Numbered from the stretch's first letter, positions 31,663-41,358 are shown. The stretch: 64,000 bases of DNA from WTKG01 sp963735005 (GCA_963735005.1 CAVTJA010000003.1:186001-250000); one strand, 5' to 3'. Translations and numbers: made by a program. Notes: a model not told the origin generated them from the letters alone.

Positions 31663-33001
31663 CTACTGGGAGGAATTTCCACGACCGAGCGCCTGGCGGA
31701 TGGCCGCGAGCCTGGTTTGCAGCTCGCGCTCGTGCCCGTGGTCGGTCGGCTGGTAGTACTGGGTGCCCCTCAGCGCCTCCGGGAGGTACTCCTGGGCGGC
31801 CACCCCGCGGGGCGAGTCGTGACTGTATTGGTAGTCCTTGCCGTGGCCAAGTTTCTTCGCCCCCGCGTAATGCGCGTCTCGCAAATGCTCGGGGACCGCG
31901 CCCGCATTCCCAGCCCTGACGTCGGCGATAGCCGCGTCGATCGCGAGGTAGGAACGGTTGGACTTGGGCGCGGTGGCAAGGTACGCGGTGGCCTCGCCAA
32001 GGACGATGCGGCCCTCGGGCATGCCGATGAAGCTCACGGCGTCGGCGGCGGCCTGGGCGACGACCAGCGCCTGCGGGTCCGCGAGCCCCACATCCTCGGC
32101 GGCCAGAATCACGAGCCGCCGCGCGATGAACCGCGGGTCCTCCCCCGCGACCACCATCCGCGCCAAGTAATGCAGCGCCGCGTCGACGTCGCTGCCGCGC
32201 ACAGACTTGATGAACGCACTGATGACGTCGTAGTGCTGGTCGCCGGACTTGTCGTACGCCACGAGCGCCGCGTCCATAGCCTGCTCCGCGAGCTCGGCGG
32301 TGATGGTGCCGCCCTCCCCCGCCGCTTGGGCGAGGCTCTCGAGCAGGGTGAGCGCCTTGCGCGCGTCCGCCCCCGCGACCTTGACGATGTGGTCGCGCGC
32401 GTCGTCGGCTGAGGGTCACCGTTCTGCCAAGGCCACGGTCGTCCGCGACGGCGCGCTCTACGAGCGTGCGGATGGCGGCATCGTCCAGCGGCTGCAGGGT
32501 GAGCAACACGGAGCGCGACAGCAGCGGGCCGACCACGGAGAACGACGGGTTCTCGGTGGTGGCGGCCACGAGCGTAATCCACCGATTCTCGACCGCGGGG
32601 AGCAGCACATCCTGTTGGGACTTGGTGAAGCGGTGCACCTCGTCGATGAACACCACGGTCTCGGGCTCGCCGGTCGACACGCGGCGCTTGGAATCCTCGA
32701 TTACCGCGCGCACGTCCTTGACGCCGGCGTTGACGGCGCTGAGCTCGACGAACCGGCGGTTGCCCGCGACGAGGTAGGCCAGGGTGGTCTTGCCGGTGCC
32801 TGGCGGGCCCCACAGCATCACGGACGTGGCGGCGGAGGCGTCGGCGATCAGGCGCTCGAGCGGGCTGCCTTTGCGCAGCAGGTGGTCTTGGCCGACGATC
32901 TCGGCTGACGTGCGCGGCCGCATTCGCACCGCGAGGGGGCTCGCGGCGCTTGGCGCGGGGACGCCAGTACCGTTCTGGCGCACGGCGTCGAAGAGGTCCA
33001 C
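31663..33001 (-). pseudogene. rarA: Replication-associated recombination protein RarA (MgsA), frameshifted
   Basis: AAA+ ATPase related to the clamp loader and RuvB, acting at stalled forks. Starts at GTG 33001 (DLFDAVRQNG) and reads through Walker A GPPGTGKTT, Walker B VFIDEVHRF and sensor AATTENPSF to DDRGLGRTVTLS. Near 32412-32418 the frame shifts; removing one C in AGCCGAC restores TLSDDARDHIVKVAGADARKA and the rest of the family, through YLARMVVAGEDPRFIARRL and the C-terminal PTDHGHERELQTRL. Both halves are fully conserved, so a sequencing error or recent mutation is likely; as given, the product would be truncated. Confidence 0.88.
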
Positions 33002-33011
33002 CGCTCCATCC

Positions 33012-33075
33012 TAGTTTCGCGAGACTCCCCCGCCGGAGGGACCCGCGCGGCACATCGCCGGTGATAGTTTCGCGA
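33012..33075. promoter_or_regulatory. Direct repeat TAGTTTCGCGA in the rarA/MMPL divergent promoter region
   Basis: TAGTTTCGCGA occurs twice, at 33012-33022 and 33065-33075, 53 bases apart (about five helical turns), each containing the palindrome TCGCGA. The second copy ends two bases before the MMPL start codon, and GATAGT (33063-33068) could be a -10 giving a leaderless or near-leaderless MMPL mRNA; no ribosome binding site precedes that ATG. A repressor operator pair is a reasonable guess; no regulator gene is adjacent. Confidence 0.4.
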
Positions 33076-33076
33076 C

Positions 33077-35351
33077 ATGTCGATCTTTACGCGCCTGTCG
33101 CACGCCATCGCCCGACGACCCGTGACCGTGCTGGTGACCTGGGGAGTCATCGCCGCCGCGTTCTTCGCGATCACTTCTTTTGGAATCGGACCGTACGCGA
33201 GCCTCGAGGACCGCACCTCGACGGGGCCGCCCGAAGTCAAGGGCGCCGATTCCTACGCGGTGGCAAACACGTACGACGAGGCGCAGCCCGCCGACGCGCC
33301 TACGACCGTGACCGCTCAGATTCTCGGGCGCGACCCTCACGACCCGCGGTTGCAACCGTCCCTACCGGCGTTGTTCGACACGCTGACCACAGATCCCGAC
33401 GTCATCACCGTCCAGACGCCACTCGGCACTCTCGCCGGCCCCGCGCTCGCCGCGGCCCAGCCCCAGGGGCGGCCCATCCCCCGCGACGCGCTGGTGGCGG
33501 CCGACGGCGGATTCCTCGTGATCGTCTCACTCGACCGCCCCGCGGACGGCGACCTCCTCGCTCAACATGAGCGCATCAAGCGCGACATCGAGGATATGAC
33601 CACCTCCCTGCGAATCGTGCAGCCGGACGTCGACTACCAGCTGCACGTGTTCTCGACACGAGCTGTTCTTTGACTCCTTCGACCAGCAACTCCAGAAGGA
33701 CCTCGTGACCGGCGAGGCGATTGCGATTCCGCTGGCGCTACTCGTCATGGTGCTGGTGTTCGGAGGCTTCCTCGCCGCGTCCACGCCCATCGCCGGCGCC
33801 ATCGCGTCCATCGCTGGCGGCTTCGCGGTCGTGTATGGCTTCACGTTCATCCAGCACATCGACTCGGCCGCGCAAAACGTCGTGACCGTGCTCGGCATCG
33901 GCCTGTGTATTGATTACGGCCTGCTCATCGTGTCGCGCTTCCGCGAAGAGGCGACGCGCGCCATCGCGGCCAAGGACGCCGATGCTCGAGGCACGGCGCT
34001 GACTCGCACCATGGAGACAGCCGGTCGCACCGTCTTCTTCTCAGGCGTCACCGTCGCGATCGCGGTGAGCGGCCTGCTGTACTTCACCCCGGAGTTCCTC
34101 ACGGGATTCGGAGGTGCGTCGTTGGGCGTCGTGGTCACCGCGGTGGCCGCCGCGATGACACTCGTGCCCGCGATCGCATACCTGTACGGCGAGCGGATCG
34201 TGCGTCCGGGCGTGCTGCGCAAGGTTCCGGGGATTCGGCGAGTGCTCGCCTCCACGTCGGACGTCGAGCGCGACGAGGGCATGTTCTCTCGCCTCGCCGC
34301 GCGCGTTCAGCGGCGCCCGTGGGTGGTGCTCGTGGCCGCGCTCGCGATCTTGCTGACGCTCGCGACGCCGGCGCTGAGCCTGACGCTGCGCAATTCCGAA
34401 GGCGAGACCCTCCCGTCCGACGACGCGGACCGCATCTACCTGTCTGCGTTCGAAGACCGCTACCCCGCGCTTGCCGCCGGCACGGTCGAGAACGCCCCGA
34501 TCCACGTGATGGCCGACGCCAGCGCGGCAGATTTCAACGCGTGGTCGAGCGCAGTGTTGGGCGTGGACGGCGTCACCTCTGTCACGCCGGGCCTTGAACT
34601 CCCGACCGCGCCGGGCGTCGTGTTCGCCGGAGTCGAGATCACCGCGCGCGACGAGGGAAGCCCCGAGGCGGTGAACATCGTGCACTCGCTGCGCGAGCTC
34701 GACGCCCCATTCCGCGTCTATGTAGGTGGCCAGGCGGCGAACCAGGTGGACTTCATCAAGGCGATCCGGGACGGCCTGCCGATCGCGCTCGGCGTCGTTG
34801 TCGCGGCGACATTCGTGCTGCTGTTCCTCATGACGGGCTCGCTGCTCGTGCCGGTGAAGGCCCTGCTCACCAACATGATGTCCTTGACGGCGTCCGTCGG
34901 CATCATGGTGACGATCTTCCAATACGGCTGGTTCGACTCGGTGCTGAAGATCGACAGCCTCGGGGGCATCGAGACCTACGTGGTGGTACTCATCGCGTCG
35001 TTCGGTTTCGGCCTGGCGATGGACTACGAGGTCTTCCTGCTCGCGCGCATCAAGGAGCTCGTGGACCGCGGCGTGCCGAACGACGAGGCCGTCCGCCTTG
35101 GCCTGCAGCGCTCCGGCCGCATCATCACGTCGGCCGCCGCGATCATCATCCTGGTGTTCCTCGGCTTCGCCGCCGGCAAGGTGCTGATCATCAAGGAGAT
35201 TGGCGTGGGACTGGCCATCGCCGTGTTCCTGGACGCGACGCTCGTGCGCATGCTGTTGGTCCCCGCCACGATGACCCTGCTGGGAAAGTGGAACTGGTGG
35301 GCGCCCAAGCCGCTTCGCAGCCTCTACGCGCGGATGAGCATCACGCACTGA
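33077..35351 (+). pseudogene. MMPL/RND-family membrane transporter, frameshifted
   Basis: RND-type exporter of the actinobacterial MMPL family, about 755 residues if restored. The first part (ATG 33077) gives a leading transmembrane helix (VTVLVTWGVIAAAFFAIT) and the first extracytoplasmic domain. The frame breaks near 33652-33660, where LHVFSTRAVL runs to a stop at 33671; the next frame continues with HELFFDSFDQQLQKDLVTGE and the full transmembrane block including GLCIDYGLLIVSRFREE, and the second half ends with FGFGLAMDYEVFLLARIKE. Two missing Cs or one extra base would explain the break. Substrate unknown. No partner or regulator adjacent. Confidence 0.85.
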
Positions 35352-35380
35352 CCGCCGGTCAGATGACGGCGTCGCGCCAA

Positions 35381-37168
35381 CTAGGCGTCCGACGCGGCTG
35401 CGTCGTCCTTCGCCTTGGGCTTCGCGTCCACGCCCGCGTCGCGGCGCTGCTCCGGGGTGATCGGGGCGGGCGCCTGCGTCAGCGGGTCGTAGCCGCCACC
35501 GGTCTTGGGGAACGCGATGACGTCGCGGATCGAGTCGCTGCCGGAAAGGATCGCCACCACGCGGTCCCACCCGAGCGCGATGCCGCCGTGTGGCGGCGCT
35601 CCAAACTGGAACGCGTCGAGCAGGAAGCCGAACTTCTCCTGCGCCTCCTCGGAGCCGATGCCCATGACCTTGAACACGCGCTCCTGGACGTCGCGCTTGT
35701 GAATACGGATGGAGCCGCCGCCAAGCTCGTTGCCGTTGCACACGATGTCGTAGGCGTAGGCAAGCGCGCTCCCGGGGTCCTTGTCGAACGTGTCCATGAA
35801 CTCCGGCTTGGGGCTCGTGAACGCGTGGTGCACGGCCGTGAAGCCGCTGGTGCCGAGCGCGACGTCGTCGTCGTCCGGGTCGTCCGCGATGGCCTTGAAC
35901 AGCGGCGCGTCAACCACCCACACGAACGAGAACTCGTTCTTGTCGATGAGCCCACCGCGCTCCGCGATCTCGATGCGGGCGGCGCCCAGCAGGGCGCGCG
36001 ACGGCGTAGGCGCGCCGGCGGCAAAGAAGATGCAGTCGCCTGGCTTGGCTCCTACCTTGTCGGCGAGCCCCGCCAGCTCGGTCTCGCTGAGGTTCTTGGC
36101 GACCGGCCCGGCGAGCTCGCCGTCCTCCTGAACGAGCACGTACGCGAGGCCCTTCGCACCGCGCGACTTCGCCCAGTCCTGCCACTTGTCGAGCGTCTTG
36201 CGCGGCTGGCTTGCGCCGCCGGGCATCACGACGGCGCCCACGTAGTCGGCGGCGAACACCCGGAACGTCGTGTCCTTGAAATACTCGGTCATCTCGGTGA
36301 GCTCGAGGCCGAAGCGCAGGTCGGGCTTGTCGGTGCCGAAGCGCCGCATTGCCTCGTGGTACGTCATGCGCGGGATGGGCGTGACGACCTCGTGGCCGAT
36401 GGTCGCCCACAGCTCCTTGATCAGCTCCTCGCCGAGAGCGATCACGTCGTCCTGGTCGACGAAGCTCATCTCGATGTCAAGCTGCGTGAACTCGGGCTGC
36501 CGGTCCGCACGGAAGTCCTCGTCGCGGTAGCAACGCGCGATTTGGTAGTACTTCTCCATGCCCGCCACCATCAGCAGCTGCTTGAACAGCTGGGGCGACT
36601 GCGGCAGCGCGTACCAGGAGCCGGGCGCAAGCCGCGCAGGGACAAGGAAGTCGCGCGCACCCTCGGGGGTGGAGCGAGTAAGCGTGGGCGTCTCGATCTC
36701 GATGAAGTCGTGGCGGTCGAGCACGCGGCGCGCGGCCTGGTTGACCTTGGAACGCAGGACGATGGCGGCGCGTGGCGCGGGACGGCGCAGGTCAAGGTAG
36801 CGGTGGCGCAGGCGCGCCTCCTCACCGACCTCGACGTGCTCGTCGATGGGGAACGGGATGGGGGCGGATGCGTTGAGCACCACGACCTCGTCGGCGATCA
36901 CCTCGATCTCGCCGGTGGCGAGTTTGGGGTTCTCCTGATCCGCCGGGCGCTTTGACACCTTGCCGGTCACCTGCAGCACGTACTCGTTGCGCAGCCCGTG
37001 CGCCACGGCCTCGTCGCGGATGACGACCTGGGCCACGCCAGATGCGTCGCGGAGGTCGATGAAGGCCACCCCGCCGTGGTCGCGGCGGCTCCCCACCCAG
37101 CCTGAGAGGGTGACGGTCGCGCCCTCGTCGGAGGCGCGGAGGTTTCCTGCAAGATGCGTGCGGTACAA
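35381..37168 (-). CDS. aspS: Aspartyl-tRNA synthetase
   Basis: Class IIb synthetase charging tRNA-Asp. 595 residues: N-terminal OB anticodon-binding domain (VTLSGWVGSRRDHGGVAFID), catalytic core with motif 2 YYQIARCYRDEDFRADRQPE, the bacterial GAD insertion domain (about residues 290-420), and motif 3 GGIALGWDRVVAIL. A charged tail (KPKAKDDAAASDA) follows. Start is TTG at 37168, supported by AGGA upstream and by alignment of YRTHLAGNLRASDEG with the family start. Confidence 0.97.
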   Translation of the reverse strand: MYRTHLAGNLRASDEGATVTLSGWVGSRRDHGGVAFIDLRDASGVAQVVIRDEAVAHGLRNEYVLQVTGKVSKRPADQENPKLATGEIEVIADEVVVLNASAPIPFPIDEHVEVGEEARLRHRYLDLRRPAPRAAIVLRSKVNQAARRVLDRHDFIEIETPTLTRSTPEGARDFLVPARLAPGSWYALPQSPQLFKQLLMVAGMEKYYQIARCYRDEDFRADRQPEFTQLDIEMSFVDQDDVIALGEELIKELWATIGHEVVTPIPRMTYHEAMRRFGTDKPDLRFGLELTEMTEYFKDTTFRVFAADYVGAVVMPGGASQPRKTLDKWQDWAKSRGAKGLAYVLVQEDGELAGPVAKNLSETELAGLADKVGAKPGDCIFFAAGAPTPSRALLGAARIEIAERGGLIDKNEFSFVWVVDAPLFKAIADDPDDDDVALGTSGFTAVHHAFTSPKPEFMDTFDKDPGSALAYAYDIVCNGNELGGGSIRIHKRDVQERVFKVMGIGSEEAQEKFGFLLDAFQFGAPPHGGIALGWDRVVAILSGSDSIRDVIAFPKTGGGYDPLTQAPAPITPEQRRDAGVDAKPKAKDDAAASDA

Positions 37169-37234
37169 GCCAGTTCCTAGCGTTCGGTGAGGATTCGGGC
37201 CAAGTCTAGCGGCGTTCGCGCGCGCCCCACGCGG

Positions 37235-37834
37235 CTACTCGAAAGCGATCGCCGAGCCCTCGCGGATGCTCGCCTGCGCGGCCCGGTACAGCGCCGCCCA
37301 CACCATGCGTTCGACGCCGAGCGGCTCGTCCTCGTCCGACTCGTCCCACTTCGCGAGCAGCGACTCGGGCGGCGACTCCGGCGCGCCGAGCGGCGCGCGC
37401 AGCACCTCAAGCTCGCGCAACAACGCCTGCGACGAGCCGAGATAGTTGCCCGTCAGCTCCGAGTCCTCGATGACCTCGGCGAAGTCGATCGGCACGTAAT
37501 AGCCCTCCGCATCGGAGTGCCGAAGCAGGTGCGACTCGGACTTCTTGAGCGCCTTGTTGATCGCCTTCTCGTCCTTGCCGGTGGGCTCCCCTGAGGGCAG
37601 CGGCTTGCCCTCGGTTGCGTAGATGTAGGCCCGTCGCAGGTAGTGCAGAAAGGAGTACGGAAAGTTTGCGCTGTAGTCGTCGCCCTTGAGCTTCTGGGGC
37701 TCGTGGTGCGCCGGTAGCCCGCGCTCTGCCAGGAGCTCGTTGATGCGCGCGAAATCCGCGGCGTACCACTCGGAGGCCGCCGGGTCGCGCGCCACGGCAT
37801 CGGCCATCGCCCCCACCACAATCGCCAGACTCAT
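37235..37834 (-). CDS. Conserved protein of unknown function
   Basis: 199 residues, ATG at 37834, acidic, soluble, no membrane helix or signal peptide. I do not recognise a named domain. Distinctive stretches are YSANFPYSFLHYLRRAYIYA, HSDAEGYYVPIDFAEVIED and LGSSQALLRELEVL; from memory similar patterns occur in unnamed Streptomyces proteins, which I cannot check here. It lies between aspS and hisS on the same strand with short gaps (about 66 and 21 nt), so cotranscription with hisS is likely. No catalytic motif can be named. Confidence 0.75.
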   Translation of the reverse strand: MSLAIVVGAMADAVARDPAASEWYAADFARINELLAERGLPAHHEPQKLKGDDYSANFPYSFLHYLRRAYIYATEGKPLPSGEPTGKDEKAINKALKKSESHLLRHSDAEGYYVPIDFAEVIEDSELTGNYLGSSQALLRELEVLRAPLGAPESPPESLLAKWDESDEDEPLGVERMVWAALYRAAQASIREGSAIAFE

Positions 37835-37855
37835 CGCTTCTCCTCTTCCATTCGA

Positions 37856-39202
37856 TTAGGACTCACTAGGGACGACGCGCGGACGGGCGTCCGCGGCGGG
37901 AGGCGCCCACGTGCCCGGGTCGGCCGGGACCTGGTCGCCTGAGCGGATGTCCTTGACCTCGCCGCCCCCCTCGCCAGGGAACCACACGAAGGGTATGCCG
38001 CGCTTGTCGGCGTACTGAATCTGCTTACCAAACTTGGCCGCTGCGGGCGCGACCTCCGTGGATATCCCCCGGTCACGCAGCGCCGTCGCCACGGCGTTCG
38101 AAGCCGCGCGCGAATCCTCGTCGGCGACGGCGACAAGCACAGCCGTAGGCACGGCGCGGCTGGCGGCGGCGAGTCCAGCAGACACGATGCGGCTCACGAG
38201 CCGGGACACGCCCACGGACATGCCGACGCCGGGGAACCCGCCTCCCGCTACCAGCGAGTCGTAGCGGCCTCCGGAGCAGATCGAGCCGAGGTCCTCATGG
38301 CCCTCGACGAAACTCTCGAAAACCGATCCCGTGTAGTAGTCGAGCCCGCGCGCGATGCTGAGGTCCGCAACCGCGACGCCGGGCACCGTCGCGTTCAGCG
38401 CGCCGACGAGCGCCTGAAGCTCCGTGATGCCAAGCGCGAGGGCCTCTTGGGCATCGGCGTGGGCCTGCGTCTTTGGGGTGGTCTCCCACAGGTCGAGCAC
38501 CGCCTCAGAGAAGTCTGCGGAGTCGGAGCGGATCTTGGCGAGTTCGAGAATCGCGGCGGCCGCGGCTTCGTCTACCCCCTGCCCCGCCAGCTCCTTGGCC
38601 ACGCCGTCCGGGCCGATCTTGTCGAGCTTGTCGACGCTCCGCAGCGCCCCCGCGACGTCCTTGATGCCCACGCCTCGGTAGAAACCTTCCACCAGCTTGC
38701 GATTGTTCGCGCGAATCGTAATGCGCGGGATGGGTAGCCGCGCAAGGGCGCGCGCCATGACCGAGGCGACCTCGGCGTCGGCGTGCTGAGAAAGCGACTC
38801 CCGCCCCACGATGTCGATGTCCGCCTGATAGAACTCGCGGAACCTGCCCTCTTGCGGCCGCTCGCCGCGCCACACCTTCTGGATCTGGTAGCGCCGGAAC
38901 GGGAAGGCGAGGTCGTTCTGAAACTCCTCGACGTAGCGCGCGAATGGCACCGTGAGGTCAAAGTGGAGGCCGATGCCGGCGTCGCCCTCGCCGTCGGCGC
39001 GCAGGCGCCGCAGCGCGTAGATCTCCTTGGACGCCTCGGAGTCTCCCGCGAGGCGCTCGACGGGCTCGACCGCGCGCGTCTCGATCTCCGCGAACCCGTT
39101 GAGCTCAAACTCGGCGCGCAGCGCGTCGAGCACGTGGCGTTCGACCACGCGTTCCGCGGGGGTCCATTCGGGAAATCCTGACAGCGGAGCGAGGCGGGCC
39201 AT
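37856..39202 (-). CDS. hisS: Histidyl-tRNA synthetase
   Basis: Class II synthetase charging tRNA-His. 448 residues from ATG 39202 (a GTG two codons upstream is possible). Motif 2 lies in RYQIQKVWRGERPQEGRFRE, then EFYQADIDIVGRESL, histidine motif SIARGLDYYTGSVFE, and motif 3 in GGGFPGVGMSVGVSRLV; the C-terminal anticodon-binding domain begins near VPTAVLVAVADEDSR. The core is of the longer type with an insert around residues 190-270. Divergent from the DUF349 gene. Confidence 0.95.
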   Translation of the reverse strand: MARLAPLSGFPEWTPAERVVERHVLDALRAEFELNGFAEIETRAVEPVERLAGDSEASKEIYALRRLRADGEGDAGIGLHFDLTVPFARYVEEFQNDLAFPFRRYQIQKVWRGERPQEGRFREFYQADIDIVGRESLSQHADAEVASVMARALARLPIPRITIRANNRKLVEGFYRGVGIKDVAGALRSVDKLDKIGPDGVAKELAGQGVDEAAAAAILELAKIRSDSADFSEAVLDLWETTPKTQAHADAQEALALGITELQALVGALNATVPGVAVADLSIARGLDYYTGSVFESFVEGHEDLGSICSGGRYDSLVAGGGFPGVGMSVGVSRLVSRIVSAGLAAASRAVPTAVLVAVADEDSRAASNAVATALRDRGISTEVAPAAAKFGKQIQYADKRGIPFVWFPGEGGGEVKDIRSGDQVPADPGTWAPPAADARPRVVPSES

Positions 39203-39262
39203 GGGCACATTCTTCCACCCCGCACGCCCTAGACTGTCGAGGCAACACACACTGGAGGGCCG

Positions 39263-39391
39263 ATGGGCTTCGTGACGCGTGCATATCCGCTTGGCGGGGA
39301 CGCGCGTGGCGACGCCGAGGGCCCTTTGAGTATCGTGGGTGGCATTGCCGCCGCCCACCCCGTCCTCCTGAACAAGGAAACCGTCGAATGA
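39263..39391 (+). CDS. Small ORF coupled to the DUF349 gene
   Basis: 42-codon frame starting ATG at 39263 with GGAGG four bases upstream, encoding a peptide that begins MGFVTRAYPLGGDARGD and ends VLLNKETVE. Its TGA overlaps the ATG of the DUF349 gene (ATGA), so it could be a leader peptide or a real small protein that sets translation of the next gene. No homologue is recognised. The alternative is that the overlap is chance and the region is only a 5' leader. Confidence 0.45.
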   Translation: MGFVTRAYPLGGDARGDAEGPLSIVGGIAAAHPVLLNKETVE

Positions 39392-40734
39392 CCGACTCGA
39401 AGCCCAAGCCCTCCAAGCCCAAGGCCCCCTCGCCCGCCGCGCTCGCGGGCAAGGTCCACGCACCCGTCAAGGTGCCGGTGGTTGCCGACGTGTCGGACGC
39501 GGACCTCAAGGCGGCCGCGAAGTACGGCTCAGTCGAAGACGGCAAGGTGTTCGTCAAGAACGGCACCGACCAGGTCGAGATTGGCCCGGCCGAGGGCGAC
39601 GAGCCCCTGCTCCCCTACGCGCGCAAGTACTTCGCGCACATCGCCGAGCTCGAGAGGTTCCACGCGCGCCTCGAGGTGGCCGAGCTGTCGCCGCGCGACA
39701 TCGAGAACGGCATCAAGAAGGCCCAGGCCGCGATCGACAAGCCCGACTACGTGGGGAGCATCGCCGCGTTCAAGAAGCGCGCCAAGCCCGTCATCGAGGA
39801 GGCCACGGCGCTGCGCGACAAGGCCAACGCCGAGCGCGAGGCCGCCCGTGCAAAGTCGCTCGAGAACCGCGAGCAGCTCGTCGCCAAGGCTGAGGCGCTC
39901 GTCGCCAAGCCCGCGGACAAGATTCACTGGAAGAACGACACCGCAGAGCTGCGCGGCCTGCTCGACGAGTGGAAGGCCGCCCAGCGCGACGATGCGCGCA
40001 TCGGCAAGGACGTCGAGAAGGAACTGTGGAAGCGTTTCGCGGCCGCGCGGTCGGCGTTCGAGAAGACCCGCAAGGCGCACTTCGCGGAGCTCGACAAGGT
40101 GAACTCCGACGTCGCCACCGCCAAGGAGAAGCTTGTCGCGCGCGCCGAGGCGCTGTCGACGTCCACCGACTGGGTGAACACCGCTCGCGCCTTTGCCGAC
40201 CTGATGTCGGAGTGGAAGGCCTCCGGCCGCGGCCGCCGCAGCGTCGACGACGCGCTGTGGAAGCGTTTCCAGACCGCCCAGGACGCGTTCTTCGAGGCCA
40301 AGCGTCAGACGTCAGAGGCCGAGGACGAAGCGCTCGCCGCCAACGTCGAGCCCAAGGAGGCCGCGGTGAAGGCCGCGGAGGCCATCCTGCCGATTAAGGA
40401 CCTGCGGGTCGCCAAGGAGGCGCTGCGTGCCGCACAGGACCGCTTCGAGGCGGCAGGCAAGGTTCCGCGCGGCGACGTCAAGCGCCTCACCACGCGCATG
40501 GCCGCGGTCGAGAAGGAGGTGCGCGACGCCGAGGAGGCCGAGTGGACCAGCCGCAACCCCGAGGTCGAGGCACGCGTGTCCGGCGCTGCGGCGCAGCTCG
40601 AGAGCGCAATCGCCGAACTCGACGCGGACATCGCCGCGGCCGAGGCCAAGGGCGACAAGAAGAAGGTCAAGGAACTCACCGAGTCGCGCGCCGCGCGCAC
40701 GGCCTGGTTGGAGCAGATCGCCAAGTTGTCGTAA
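39388..40734 (+). CDS. DUF349 domain-containing protein
   Basis: 448 residues, highly charged, Lys/Ala/Glu-rich and almost entirely helical, with repeated DUF349 units recognisable by LLDEWKAAQRDDARIGKDVE...LWKRF, LMSEWKASGRGRRSVDDALW and the RFEAAGKVPRGDVKRLTTRM region. A Pro/Lys-rich disordered start (DSKPKPSKPKAPSP) precedes a small beta domain (VEDGKVFVKNGTDQVEIGPA). The family's molecular role is unsettled; structural or nucleic-acid-associated roles have been proposed. Divergent from hisS, with AAGGA nine bases before the ATG in addition to the coupling described for the small ORF. Confidence 0.88.
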   Translation: MTDSKPKPSKPKAPSPAALAGKVHAPVKVPVVADVSDADLKAAAKYGSVEDGKVFVKNGTDQVEIGPAEGDEPLLPYARKYFAHIAELERFHARLEVAELSPRDIENGIKKAQAAIDKPDYVGSIAAFKKRAKPVIEEATALRDKANAEREAARAKSLENREQLVAKAEALVAKPADKIHWKNDTAELRGLLDEWKAAQRDDARIGKDVEKELWKRFAAARSAFEKTRKAHFAELDKVNSDVATAKEKLVARAEALSTSTDWVNTARAFADLMSEWKASGRGRRSVDDALWKRFQTAQDAFFEAKRQTSEAEDEALAANVEPKEAAVKAAEAILPIKDLRVAKEALRAAQDRFEAAGKVPRGDVKRLTTRMAAVEKEVRDAEEAEWTSRNPEVEARVSGAAAQLESAIAELDADIAAAEAKGDKKKVKELTESRAARTAWLEQIAKLS

Positions 40735-40803
40735 CCCGCGGGATATCCCCAAGGGACGACGTCGCGGTGGCGCCCGGCGCCCCCGCGGGTCCACAGTGAC
40801 CTG

Positions 40804-41358
40804 ATGGTCGTCATGTCGCGCGCGCTACTGGGCCCCGTCGCGTGCGACCGGATGCTTCGCGACGGCGTCGTGGCCCAGGTGGGGCCCGGCCACGTGCGGC
40901 CGCTGGACGTCCCGGAGTCCGCGAGGGACCGCGCTACCAGCCTGGCTGCCGCGGTGCCCTCACACACGGTCCTGAGCGCTTCTGCGGGCCTCTGGGTGAG
41001 GTACGGAGGGGAGTTCCCCGGTTCGATCGACGTGGTGGGCAGGCGCGGGCTTCATCGCCACAAACCGGGCAGCCGTCCTGGCGGGGCGGAGGTGGCATTC
41101 CATTCCGGCGCCGCGGCAACCGAGGCGGCCGACTCGATCGCGGGCGTACGCGTCGCCCCGGCGGCGCGATGCGCGGCGGACGCGCTCCGATGGAGTAGCC
41201 TCGCTGACGCGATCCCACGGGTCTGGGCGCTGCTCGATGCGCGGGCGCTCGACCCGTCAGCGGTGGCGGCGGCGGTCGCAACTGCGGACCCGCGCGGCGC
41301 TGGGGCGGGCCGCGAGAGGTCCGCGTGGAGTGCTATTTGGGTCGCTTGGCGCCGGTAA
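40804..41358 (+). CDS. Hypothetical protein, AbiEi/type IV antitoxin-like pattern
   Basis: 184 residues, ATG at 40804 or 40813. The layout resembles actinobacterial proteins annotated as AbiEi-like: a short basic start, HTVLSASAGLWVRYGGEFPG, a beta-rich middle (SIDVVGRRGLHRHKPG), then GVRVAPAARCAADALRW, where the family usually reads as a Gly-x-x-x-Thr-x-x-x-Arg type motif. The nuclease-like C-terminal half of longer members is missing here, and there is no adjacent toxin gene. Its last 26 bases overlap the 3' end of rel on the other strand. Weak ribosome binding site; moderate support that it is a gene. Confidence 0.55.
   Translation: MVVMSRALLGPVACDRMLRDGVVAQVGPGHVRPLDVPESARDRATSLAAAVPSHTVLSASAGLWVRYGGEFPGSIDVVGRRGLHRHKPGSRPGGAEVAFHSGAAATEAADSIAGVRVAPAARCAADALRWSSLADAIPRVWALLDARALDPSAVAAAVATADPRGAGAGRERSAWSAIWVAWRR

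Noticed and set aside
34041..35741. A 566-codon minus-strand frame across the MMPL gene and the end of aspS
   Set aside because: Arg/His-rich shadow of the MMPL coding strand, with no motif, crossing into aspS in the wrong frame.
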